A stretch of 64,000 nucleotides of DNA from JAAYJT01 sp037445555 (GTDB lineage Bacteria; Bacteroidota; Bacteroidia; Bacteroidales; JAAYJT01), in NCBI GenBank assembly GCA_037445555.1, contig JBBIKG010000008.1:38527-102526 (forward strand), in the 5' to 3' direction. The translations under genes and the position numbers were made by a program. Below, piece after piece: positions 34,843 through 42,072 of the stretch (position 1 is its first letter; each line of letters begins with the position of its first letter). The notes under the pieces were generated by a model. That model saw only the letters and a list, made by a program, of their open reading frames with translations. It made no database searches and had not been told where the DNA came from.

Positions 34843-35214
34843 GGGACTGACCGGTTTTGACAGCAAGGAAGTGGTATTGTAAGCATGCCGGGCGTTGTGT
34901 TTTGGCCCGTTAATCCCAATGCATATGCCAGATAAATGGCAACAATTACAATTACTCGTTAGCTGCTTAATCAAGCCTGATTAGGCGCTTTCTGCTTCCC
35001 GCAAAACTTTGCCTGGTGGTGTTGCGTACGAAGCATCGAAAAAACCGGGATTGGAAAGGTTCTGCTCTGCCGCCTTTCTGAAAAATCAGGAGCTAAGGAT
35101 GTGGTGGGTTTGCCTTTGACCAGTCTACATCCCGACAAGATAACAAAGGCTAAGCATGTAGAAAGCAGTATTGCTGCTTGTTTGGACGAGGGTTCGACTC
35201 CCTCCAGTTCCACC
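34843..35214 (+). ncRNA. ssrA: Transfer-messenger RNA (tmRNA)
   Basis: The 5' end GGGACTGACCGGTTTTGAC and the 3' end GAGGGTTCGACTCCCTCCAGTTCCACC are the standard tmRNA ends. GGGACTG pairs with CAGTTCC as the acceptor stem, and GAGGGTTCGACTCCCTC is the T arm. The genome continues ACCG, so the terminal A of CCA is not encoded and must be added. The tag reading frame is at 34938-34970: GNNYNYSLAA followed by TAA. It rescues stalled ribosomes with SmpB and marks proteins for proteolysis through the LAA end. Pseudoknots are expected in the 3' half but I did not fold them. Confidence 0.95.
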
Positions 35215-35220
35215 GCCATA

Positions 35221-35249
35221 AGGCTGCCTCACCAGGGCAGCCTTTTTTT
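35221..35249 (+). terminator. Intrinsic terminator of ssrA
   Basis: Stem AGGCTGCC (35221-35228) and GGCAGCCT (35236-35243) with a 7-base loop, followed by a run of seven T. It directly follows the tmRNA 3' end. Confidence 0.9.
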
Positions 35250-35572
35250 ATAGGTAACCCCTTTGACAACCTCACGCTGCACCTGACCGGGATCTTGTTG
35301 GTGTTAAGTGCACTCAAATGTTTATTCTTTAAATTTGTTACTTATAATGTGGCATTTGTAAGTTGAATCTGCCCATGAAGAAAGTTTTTTAAATGAACCA
35401 GCTTAGACAATTGCCGACGCTCAACAGCCACATTTCCCCAAAGCCCTCGGTGGTATATTTTTGAGTTGAGTCTGCCGGGCCATTTTTTTACTCCCGATTT
35501 TTATCGGGACTCTGACACGATCCGACTGAAAAACTTATCTTAACCGACTGAAATAGAAAACATAACTTGTAC
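35250..35572. other. A+T-rich spacer between ssrA and the restriction-modification gene
   Basis: About 320 bases with no supported gene. Its composition is A+T-richer than the DNA left of ssrA. It holds the palindrome at 35492-35509 and no obvious direct repeat of the tmRNA 3' end that would mark an integrase attachment site. Confidence 0.5.
35492..35509. repeat. Palindrome TCCCGAT-N4-ATCGGGA
   Basis: 7-bp arms TCCCGAT and ATCGGGA around TTTT. The same arms around AGCT occur inside the downstream gene at 36519-36536, and a related palindrome follows that gene at 39765-39781. Confidence 0.8.
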
Positions 35573-38500
35573 ATGATTTTAAAAGAATTGAAACCTCGGA
35601 AGGCACTAAACAAAGCCTTTTTAAAAGTAAAACCGAACAGGACTGAAATTGAAGGTTTCAAGACTAATCTCATTACTTTACTCGAAAGGACAAATGACAC
35701 GGAAAGCGAAGAGTTTCATAAAAATTTGGTTTCCGACTTTCTTAAAGACACTTATTACAAGCAAAATCACTTTATAAATACCAAAGGTCGAAACGACCTT
35801 GTTATTCATAACGGACAAAATGCAAACTCGACAGTTGGAGTAATTATCGAAGCGAAAAAACCGACCAACAAAGCAGAAATGATTACTACCAAAAAACTGA
35901 ATGCAAAAGCATTTCAGGAATTGGTTTTGTATTACCTACGTGAGAGAATTACACACAAAAATCTTGAAGTAAAACATTTGGTGGCGACCAACATAAACGA
36001 GTGGTTCATTTTTGACGCTACCCTATTCGACAGACTTTTTGCACAAAACAAAAACCTTGTAAAGCAATTCAACGACTTTGAAGCAGGTCGTTTGGCAGAC
36101 ACCAAAACGGACTTTTTCTACAAACAAGTTGTCGAGCCATTTATTGACCAATTATTAACTCCCCTCCCTGAAGGAGGGGCTGGGGGTGGGATTGAATTTA
36201 CTTACTTCAACATTCAGGACTTTCAAAAAACCATACGAAATAACGACAAAGCAGACGATAATTCGCTTATTGCCTTGTTCAAACTTTTATCGCCAGAGCA
36301 TCTTCTAAAACTTCCGTTCACCAACGACAGCAACAGCCTTGACAAAAGATTTTACAGCGAGTTGTTGCACATCATCGGCTTGACCGAAACCAAAGAAGGA
36401 AGCAAAAAACTGATTGAACGAAACAAAACAGGCGAACGAAACACAGGAACAATCCTTGAAGATGCTATTATTCAACTTGACAGCTTAGATAAACTTAGCC
36501 GACTTGAAAAGCCAAACCTCCCGATAGCTATCGGGATCGGAAACACACAGCAAGAAAGACTTTTTAATGTTGCTCTTGAACTTTCAATCACTTGGATAAA
36601 CCGTATTTTGTTTTTGAAGTTGTTGGAAGCCCAACTCATCACCTATCACAAAGGCGACAAATCGTTTTCGTTTCTCAATCTTGACAAAATCAAAAACTAT
36701 GACGACCTGAACAGCTTGTTTTTTCAGGTGTTGGCTCGTAAGTATGACGAGCGAAACGAAGATGTAAAAATGATTTTTGAGAAAGTGCCTTACCTCAATT
36801 CTTCTCTTTTCGAGCCGACCGACATTGAGCAGGTTACTTTGTTTATCAGTAATCTGAAAGACGATAAAACTATTCCGATTTTTTCGCAAACCGTGCTGAA
36901 AGACCAGCAAGGAAAAAAACGGACAGGCAACCTTTCAACGCTTCAATACCTGCTTGAGTTTTTGGATGCTTACGACTTTGGGGCAGAAGGCGGAGAAGAA
37001 ATTCAGGAGGACAACAAAACGCTTATCAATGCTTCGGTTCTTGGATTGATTTTCGAGAAAATAAACGGCTATAAAGACGGTTCGTTTTTCACTCCGGGTT
37101 TCATCACAATGTATATGTGCCGTGAAACCATTCGCAAAGCGGTGGTGCAGAAATTCAACGAAACCAAAAAATGGAACTGCACAACGCTTGAAGAACTTTA
37201 CGACAAAATTGAAGACCGAAAAGAAGCCAACAAAATTGTAAACAGCATCAAAATTTGCGACCCTGCCGTTGGCTCCGGACACTTTTTGGTTTCGGCACTC
37301 AATGAAATGATTGCCGTTAAAAACGACTTGAAAATTCTGCAAGACCGTGACGGAAAACGCCTGAAAGAATATCAGGTGGAAGTGGTAAATGATGAATTGA
37401 TTGTAACAGACGAAGAAGGAGAACTTTTTGAATACAACCCTACCAACAAGGAAAGCCAACGCATACAGGAAACACTGTTCCACGAAAAGCAAACCATTAT
37501 TGAAAACTGCCTTTTCGGTGTGGACATCAATTCCAACTCTGTTAAAATTTGCCGTTTGCGTTTGTGGATTGAGCTTTTAAAAAACGCTTACTACATTCAA
37601 AGCTCCTCCCCTAATATAGGGGAGGTGTCCGAAGGACGGAGGGGTCAAGAACTATTAAATAACCTGCCATATTTAAAAACCTTCCGTAAAAATCTCCGCA
37701 AGAATCTGACTCCGGCAGAAGCTAAACTTTGGACAATGTTGAAAGGGAGGCAAATGGAAGGAAGAAAATTTAGAAGGCAACATAGTGTGGCTAATTATAT
37801 TTTAGATTTTTATTGTCCTGAGGAACGACTTGCAATCGAATTAGACGGACAAGGGCATTTTGAGGATACTCAGGCAGAGTATGACCGCGAAAGAGATTTG
37901 TTTCTGGAGGCGTGTGGCATTCGTGTATTAAGATTTGAGAACAAATGGGTGTGGGATAATCCTGACGGGCTGCTTGAGGAAGTAAAGAAGTATTTTGGCA
38001 AACAACCACCCCGTCAGCCTGTGGCTGACACCCCTCCTTACAAAGGAGGGGAACTATACAACCCCGGCTTTTCAAGCCACCCCTCCTTAATAGGAGGGGA
38101 GCTTAATGAGTTGCAAACGCTACCGAATATTGACATCAACATCAAATGCGGAAACTCTTTGGTGAGCCGTTTTGCCATTGATGCTGACCTGAAACAAGCC
38201 TTGAAAAAAAGTAAGTGGACCATTGACAGCTACCGAATTGCTGTTGACACATACCGCAATGCTGAAAGCAAGGAACAGAAAAGAGAAATGGAACGGCTGA
38301 TTGCCGACATCAAATCGGATTTCAGAAGTGAAATTGCTAAAAGTGATCCGAAGGCAAAAAAGCTGTATAGCCTCAAAGGAGAGCTACTCACACGAGCTAC
38401 TCAGTATAAACTTTTTGAAATGAGCAAAAAGGAAAAAGCCGATTGGAACATAAAAGTAACGCAACTGACCGAAGAAACCAAAAAACTGGAGGCCGAAATT

Positions 38501-39730
38501 GAAGAAATCAATAACAACAAGATTTTTGAAAATGCTTTTGAATGGCGTTTTGAATTTCCCGAAGTGCTGAATGATGATGGCGATTTTGTGGGCTTCGATG
38601 TGGTTATTGGAAATCCGCCGTATTTGACAGGCTCTGCATTTAGAGAGTATCAAAGTTTTTTCAACGCTACCTTCTCAACTGCGGAATATCAATTAGACCT
38701 TTATACTTTTTTCATTGAGTTGTCATATGGAATACTCAAATCAAAAGGAATTATTTCTCTTATCACACCAAATTCTTGGTTGAAAAATTTAAGGATGTCA
38801 AAAACAAGAAAATTTATTCTTGATAAATTTACAATCAAAGCATTAAATCCACATATCGCAAAAGCATTTGACGAAGCTTCGGTTGATACGCTCATTTTTA
38901 TTGCATTTAAAGCTAAAAACGAAAACAATTCACTTGAAATTTTTGATTTCAATTCATTAAAAAACTCTTTTACAAAAAATTCAATTCATCAAAACAGATT
39001 TTTAGAAAATGACAATTTAGTATTTGACGTTGAAGTTGATGAATCAGTTTTATTAATTCTGAAAAAAATCAGAAGCAATAGCGATATTCTTGCGGATAAA
39101 TTTGAAATTACGAGAGGAGTAAATCCATACGATAAATATAGAGGACAAACTGAAGATGTTATTTCAACTAGAGCCTACCATTCTTCAACACAAAAAGACG
39201 ACACATTTGTTCCCGAACTTAAAGGCAAACACGTTTCAACATTCCACTATAAATGGGACAAAAAACATTTCATTAGTTACGGAAGTTGGTTAGCCGCGCC
39301 GAGAGAACCGAAATTTTTCAAAGGTATAAGGATAGTTTTTCGTGAAATTATCGGGGAACGATTTGTTTGCGCTGTAATTGAAGAAGATTTTATAATAGAC
39401 CGCAGTCTATACATTGCACTTCCTAAAGACGAAGAAATTGATGTTTATTACATTTTAGGTGTTTTATGTTCAAAAATGCTTGTGTGGCTATTTAAGTATG
39501 AGAAAAATGAATTTGACGAATTGTTCCCAAAAATCAGGCTTGAAGAATTTAAAAAGCTGCCTATTCCGAAAAGCAATAATCTCAAAGCAATAGGCAAGTT
39601 GGCTAAAGAAATTACAAAGTTGAAACAGCAAGGGATATACACAAGAGAAGAAGAAAACCAAATAGACCAATTGGTTTACCAACTTTACGACCTGACCGAA
39701 GAAGAAATTAAAATCATTGAGAACAGCTAA
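35573..39730 (+). CDS. Type IIG (Eco57I-like) restriction-modification protein interrupted in frame by a DUF559 nuclease cassette
   Basis: 1385 residues from ATG 35573. The N-terminal part has a PD-(D/E)xK-like nuclease region (GRNDLVIHNG...VGVIIEAKKP). The N6-adenine methylase core has the SAM motif ICDPAVGSGHFLVSALNEM near 562 and the catalytic NPPY at 1014-1017 (VVIGNPPYL). The C-terminal third is a TaqI/Eco57I-type target recognition region. A single polypeptide would thus cut and methylate DNA. Between the two methylase motifs (residues about 677-844) sits a full DUF559 domain (TPAEAKLW, DFYCPEERLAIELDGQGH) with repeat-derived ends. Two smaller in-frame repeats lie near residues 197-207 and 316-321. 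The frame stays open throughout. Composition is A+T-rich, suggesting acquisition beside ssrA. Whether the enzyme is still active is unknown. Confidence 0.85.
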   Translation: MILKELKPRKALNKAFLKVKPNRTEIEGFKTNLITLLERTNDTESEEFHKNLVSDFLKDTYYKQNHFINTKGRNDLVIHNGQNANSTVGVIIEAKKPTNKAEMITTKKLNAKAFQELVLYYLRERITHKNLEVKHLVATNINEWFIFDATLFDRLFAQNKNLVKQFNDFEAGRLADTKTDFFYKQVVEPFIDQLLTPLPEGGAGGGIEFTYFNIQDFQKTIRNNDKADDNSLIALFKLLSPEHLLKLPFTNDSNSLDKRFYSELLHIIGLTETKEGSKKLIERNKTGERNTGTILEDAIIQLDSLDKLSRLEKPNLPIAIGIGNTQQERLFNVALELSITWINRILFLKLLEAQLITYHKGDKSFSFLNLDKIKNYDDLNSLFFQVLARKYDERNEDVKMIFEKVPYLNSSLFEPTDIEQVTLFISNLKDDKTIPIFSQTVLKDQQGKKRTGNLSTLQYLLEFLDAYDFGAEGGEEIQEDNKTLINASVLGLIFEKINGYKDGSFFTPGFITMYMCRETIRKAVVQKFNETKKWNCTTLEELYDKIEDRKEANKIVNSIKICDPAVGSGHFLVSALNEMIAVKNDLKILQDRDGKRLKEYQVEVVNDELIVTDEEGELFEYNPTNKESQRIQETLFHEKQTIIENCLFGVDINSNSVKICRLRLWIELLKNAYYIQSSSPNIGEVSEGRRGQELLNNLPYLKTFRKNLRKNLTPAEAKLWTMLKGRQMEGRKFRRQHSVANYILDFYCPEERLAIELDGQGHFEDTQAEYDRERDLFLEACGIRVLRFENKWVWDNPDGLLEEVKKYFGKQPPRQPVADTPPYKGGELYNPGFSSHPSLIGGELNELQTLPNIDINIKCGNSLVSRFAIDADLKQALKKSKWTIDSYRIAVDTYRNAESKEQKREMERLIADIKSDFRSEIAKSDPKAKKLYSLKGELLTRATQYKLFEMSKKEKADWNIKVTQLTEETKKLEAEIEEINNNKIFENAFEWRFEFPEVLNDDGDFVGFDVVIGNPPYLTGSAFREYQSFFNATFSTAEYQLDLYTFFIELSYGILKSKGIISLITPNSWLKNLRMSKTRKFILDKFTIKALNPHIAKAFDEASVDTLIFIAFKAKNENNSLEIFDFNSLKNSFTKNSIHQNRFLENDNLVFDVEVDESVLLILKKIRSNSDILADKFEITRGVNPYDKYRGQTEDVISTRAYHSSTQKDDTFVPELKGKHVSTFHYKWDKKHFISYGSWLAAPREPKFFKGIRIVFREIIGERFVCAVIEEDFIIDRSLYIALPKDEEIDVYYILGVLCSKMLVWLFKYEKNEFDELFPKIRLEEFKKLPIPKSNNLKAIGKLAKEITKLKQQGIYTREEENQIDQLVYQLYDLTEEEIKIIENS
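36161..36192 (+). repeat. Solo copy of the two-part palindromic repeat, in frame inside the RM gene
   Basis: Hairpin CCCCTCC (36161-36167) and GGAGGGG (36173-36179), followed by the G-rich tail CTGGGGGTGGGA. It is translated as TPLPEGGAGGGIE, low-complexity sequence foreign to the surrounding enzyme. It has the same hairpin-plus-G-rich layout as the left end of the DUF559 cassette. Confidence 0.75.
36519..36536. repeat. 18-bp perfect palindrome in frame inside the RM gene
   Basis: TCCCGATAGCTATCGGGA, perfect over 18 bases, translated as part of LPIAIGIG between KPN and NTQQERLFN. Its arms are identical to the intergenic palindrome at 35492-35509. Confidence 0.85.
37603..38103 (+). mobile_element. 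DUF559 (Vsr-like) nuclease cassette with inverted palindromic ends, inserted in frame
   Basis: About 500 bp. Left end: hairpin CCTCCCCT/AGGGGAGG (37605-37625), then GTCC-GAA-GGAC (37627-37637) and GGAGGGGTC. Right end, opposite orientation and present twice: CCCC, hairpin GTCAGCC/GGCTGAC (38013-38029), hairpin CCCCTCCTT/AAGGAGGGG (38031-38051); then CCCC, GGCTT/AAGCC (38066-38078), CCCCTCCT/AGGAGGGG (38080-38099). Between them is a complete DUF559 domain: NLRKNLTPAEAKLW, FRRQHSVANYILDFYCPEERLAIELDGQGH (Glu756 and Asp758 of the host numbering), RVLRFENKWVWDN. DUF559 belongs to the Vsr/PD-(D/E)xK endonuclease group. Host sequence resumes at ELQTLPNIDINIKCGNSL. Confidence 0.8.
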
Positions 39731-40074
39731 AAAGCCAGAAATGCCACCGCTTCACAGTCACGCATCCCGAAAGCTTTCGGAAGCAGGTCGCATAACAGGC
39801 AGACTATCAACACGAAAGACAGAAGGGCAAAAACTCATCGAATAGACACCCCCTACAATCTTTAGCTGGCGGGGAGTGCCTTTCTTACCATCCCGGTGTT
39901 CGCTGCAGGGGCGGCTCAATAGGTTGCAGGGCAACGTGCTAATCGACGATTCCGGACTCTGTGTAAACGTTTATAGTTTATTTCGATAAAACCGGCCCGG
40001 GCAGCTCATCCTGACGAAAATGATTTACTGTAACTTATGCGAATTTGCGCTGTTTGCAAATGGACAATTTCCTG
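39731..40074. other. Gene-free stretch after the RM gene
   Basis: 344 bases without a supported gene. It begins with the palindrome at 39765-39781 and has no clear terminator for either convergent gene. A CACCCCC...GGCGGGGAGTG stretch near 39847-39879 may be a worn copy of the CCCC/GGGG repeats seen in the gene. Confidence 0.45.
39765..39781. repeat. Palindrome CCGAAAGCTTTCGG after the RM gene
   Basis: Perfect 14-bp palindrome at 39767-39780, extended imperfectly on both sides (TCCCGA...TCGGAA). It is similar in form to TCCCGATAGCTATCGGGA within the gene. Confidence 0.75.
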
Positions 40075-41484
40075 TCAGTATGGGTTATCCTCCCATGTTA
40101 AGCTCACTAATTTGTTTTCTGTATTCTGTTTTTTCAACCCTTTTCCCGATAGAACCTGTTTCGAATAGTCGTCATACATCATAAGACGATGCCCCTTGCC
40201 CGGCAGCAAAGGGACTTTGTTGTACACATGCTCAAGCCCGTTGAACTTCCATCCTGCCATGCCCTTATCTCCGGATGCCGCAATGGTAAGTGACGCAATG
40301 GCGCCTGTGCGGCAGTCGTCAGTAAACATCCGTGAAACAAAGTTTCCGAGCGAATAGAGAACCAGCGCCTTACGGGGCACCCCGCAGAGATCCTCCACCT
40401 CTACCCTGCATCCGTTATCGGCGCCGGGATATCCATTAACGTAAACAACCTCGTAGGGCTGCACCACGTGCGGGTGGCAACCTACAACCAGGTCGGCGCC
40501 GGCGCACACCATGGCATAGGCGGCCTGGCGTATCAGACTGTCCGGGTAAAACTCAAACTCAAATCCCCAGTGCATGAAAAGAATTTTGAAATCCACCCCG
40601 TCTTGTTTCATCTGCGCTAGCACAGTAGCAATCTTTTCATGGTCAGTCGCCGATAAGGCTCCTGTGGCAAGTGAGCTCAGGCAGTGAATACGCACATCTG
40701 CTGCCCTGAGGTCGGGGGTGAAGTTAAGCCCGTAGGTGGCGGCATAGAGGCCGATTTTCAGGTCATTTTTACAGATGGTAAGGTATTCCGGTTCGGGTGC
40801 ATCGACAAAAGACGCCCCGGAATAGGCAATTCCCTGCTCCCTGAGCCATTGCATGGTTTGCCGCAACCCGTCAACACCCTGGTCGAGCGCGTGGTTGTTT
40901 GCCAGCGAAACTGCGGTGAACATGTTTTTTCCATTTCCCGGGTGCCTGAAAGCCTGGAGCAACTGGGGCGGAGAATTGTAGGTCAGGTAATCGGGAAGAA
41001 CGGTTGGTACCGGAAAATCTTTTGCAACGGGGGTTTCCAGATTCCCGATCAACACATCAAATCCGCCAAGATACTCCAGCACCTGCTGATCGACGAAGTC
41101 TTCCCGCACACTGCCCACCCACATGATGTCGCCCACCAGGCCCAGAATGACAGATCGGGCATCGCCTACTAGCTCCATTTCATCCCCGGTATCATCTGCC
41201 TGGCATGTAAAATGCTCCAGCGTTGCGGCATCGGTAGCAGGGCGCTTTAAATAGTATTTTTTGAAATACGAAGACCCTTTCAGACAGGCTTCCAGCATGG
41301 GGAGGGTCTCAAAGCGCACTTTGTGAAAGGATTTTTCAACCAACATGTAATAAGGGTTGGCCCGGAGCTTATCGTATTCATCCCTTGCATGGCTTCCGTG
41401 GCTTATCCAGGCAATATTGACAGCCATGACCGCAATGGATATCAGACCCAGGGTAATCAGAAAAAGCTTGAGGCGTGCCAGCAT
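40075..41484 (-). CDS. CapA family (poly-gamma-glutamate synthesis-like) metallophosphatase
   Basis: 469 residues. The N-terminus has one membrane anchor (FLITLGLISIAVMAVNIAW, residues 7-25), and the rest is predicted outside the inner membrane. The PGA_cap calcineurin-like fold is recognised from LVGDIMWVG, FDVLIGNLETPV, VSLANNHALDQG, FKILFMHWGFEFEFYPDS and GADLVVGCHPHVVQPYE, which supply the His/Asp/Asn metal ligands in the usual order. CapA proteins take part in capsule or polyglutamate export, but many homologues have no known substrate. No pgs/cap BC genes are near, so a polyglutamate role is unsupported. Confidence 0.88.
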   Translation of the reverse strand: MLARLKLFLITLGLISIAVMAVNIAWISHGSHARDEYDKLRANPYYMLVEKSFHKVRFETLPMLEACLKGSSYFKKYYLKRPATDAATLEHFTCQADDTGDEMELVGDARSVILGLVGDIMWVGSVREDFVDQQVLEYLGGFDVLIGNLETPVAKDFPVPTVLPDYLTYNSPPQLLQAFRHPGNGKNMFTAVSLANNHALDQGVDGLRQTMQWLREQGIAYSGASFVDAPEPEYLTICKNDLKIGLYAATYGLNFTPDLRAADVRIHCLSSLATGALSATDHEKIATVLAQMKQDGVDFKILFMHWGFEFEFYPDSLIRQAAYAMVCAGADLVVGCHPHVVQPYEVVYVNGYPGADNGCRVEVEDLCGVPRKALVLYSLGNFVSRMFTDDCRTGAIASLTIAASGDKGMAGWKFNGLEHVYNKVPLLPGKGHRLMMYDDYSKQVLSGKGLKKQNTENKLVSLTWEDNPY

Positions 41485-41586
41485 GAAATATACTCCTTAC
41501 AGATGTGTAGTGCCGGACAAAGATAACATCATTGCTGGCTATCAGCTAAAACCGTCAGTTATTTCCAGATAGCTACCATTGAGGCA

Positions 41587-41617
41587 TTGACTTTGCCTGA
41601 TAACGAATGTATCTTTG
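41587..41617 (+). promoter_or_regulatory. Bacteroidota-type promoter of the PEGA lipoprotein
   Basis: TTG (41587-41589), a 20-base spacer, and TATCTTTG (41610-41617); the ATG follows at 41661. Full consensus match. Confidence 0.6.
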
Positions 41618-41660
41618 TAAAGAAATCGATTTATACCTCCAACCTAAAATTCCTTTTACG

Positions 41661-42017
41661 ATGAAAAACCTTCATTACTCTCTGAAAGCCGCGGCTGTGC
41701 TGATGTCAGCTATCATTTTCCTGAGCAGCTGTGCCAGCACCACCATGATCAACTCTGTGCCAAGCGGTGCTAAGGTGTACCTGAACGGGGAATCTGTGGG
41801 AACAACACCCTACCAGCACACGGATACCAAAATAATTTTTTCCTCAACTGCGGTAACCCTTGAAAAGGAGGGGTATGAAAAACTGAATACCAACCTCACC
41901 CGTAGCGAAGAGCCGGATGCAGGTCCGATCATCGGTGGCATATTTATCTGGCCTCTATGGCTGTGGGCGCTGAAGTATAAAGCCACACGCACTTACGAGC
42001 TGAAGCCTATTAGGTAA
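41661..42017 (+). CDS. PEGA domain lipoprotein
   Basis: 118 residues from ATG 41661 (MKNLHYSLKAAAVLMS). The longer frame from 41607 overlaps its promoter. Signal peptide with lipobox LSSC, then a PEGA domain: INSVPSGAKVYLNGESVGTTPYQHTDTKI, a small beta-sandwich often found on surface proteins. A hydrophobic segment near the end (GPIIGGIFIWPLWLWALKY) suggests a second membrane contact. Likely outer-membrane or periplasmic; role unknown. Confidence 0.85.
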   Translation: MKNLHYSLKAAAVLMSAIIFLSSCASTTMINSVPSGAKVYLNGESVGTTPYQHTDTKIIFSSTAVTLEKEGYEKLNTNLTRSEEPDAGPIIGGIFIWPLWLWALKYKATRTYELKPIR

Positions 42018-42072
42018 GATCTCTTCGGCAGCTTTGCAGGGGCACCCGCTTTCGATCGCGGGGCATGATCAG

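Noticed and set aside
34971..35219. 82-codon open frame on the minus strand
   Set aside because: It lies entirely within the 3' half of tmRNA and reflects the RNA's structure, not a protein gene.
35492..39781. CRISPR array
   Set aside because: The palindromes are few, irregularly spaced and not separated by uniform spacers.
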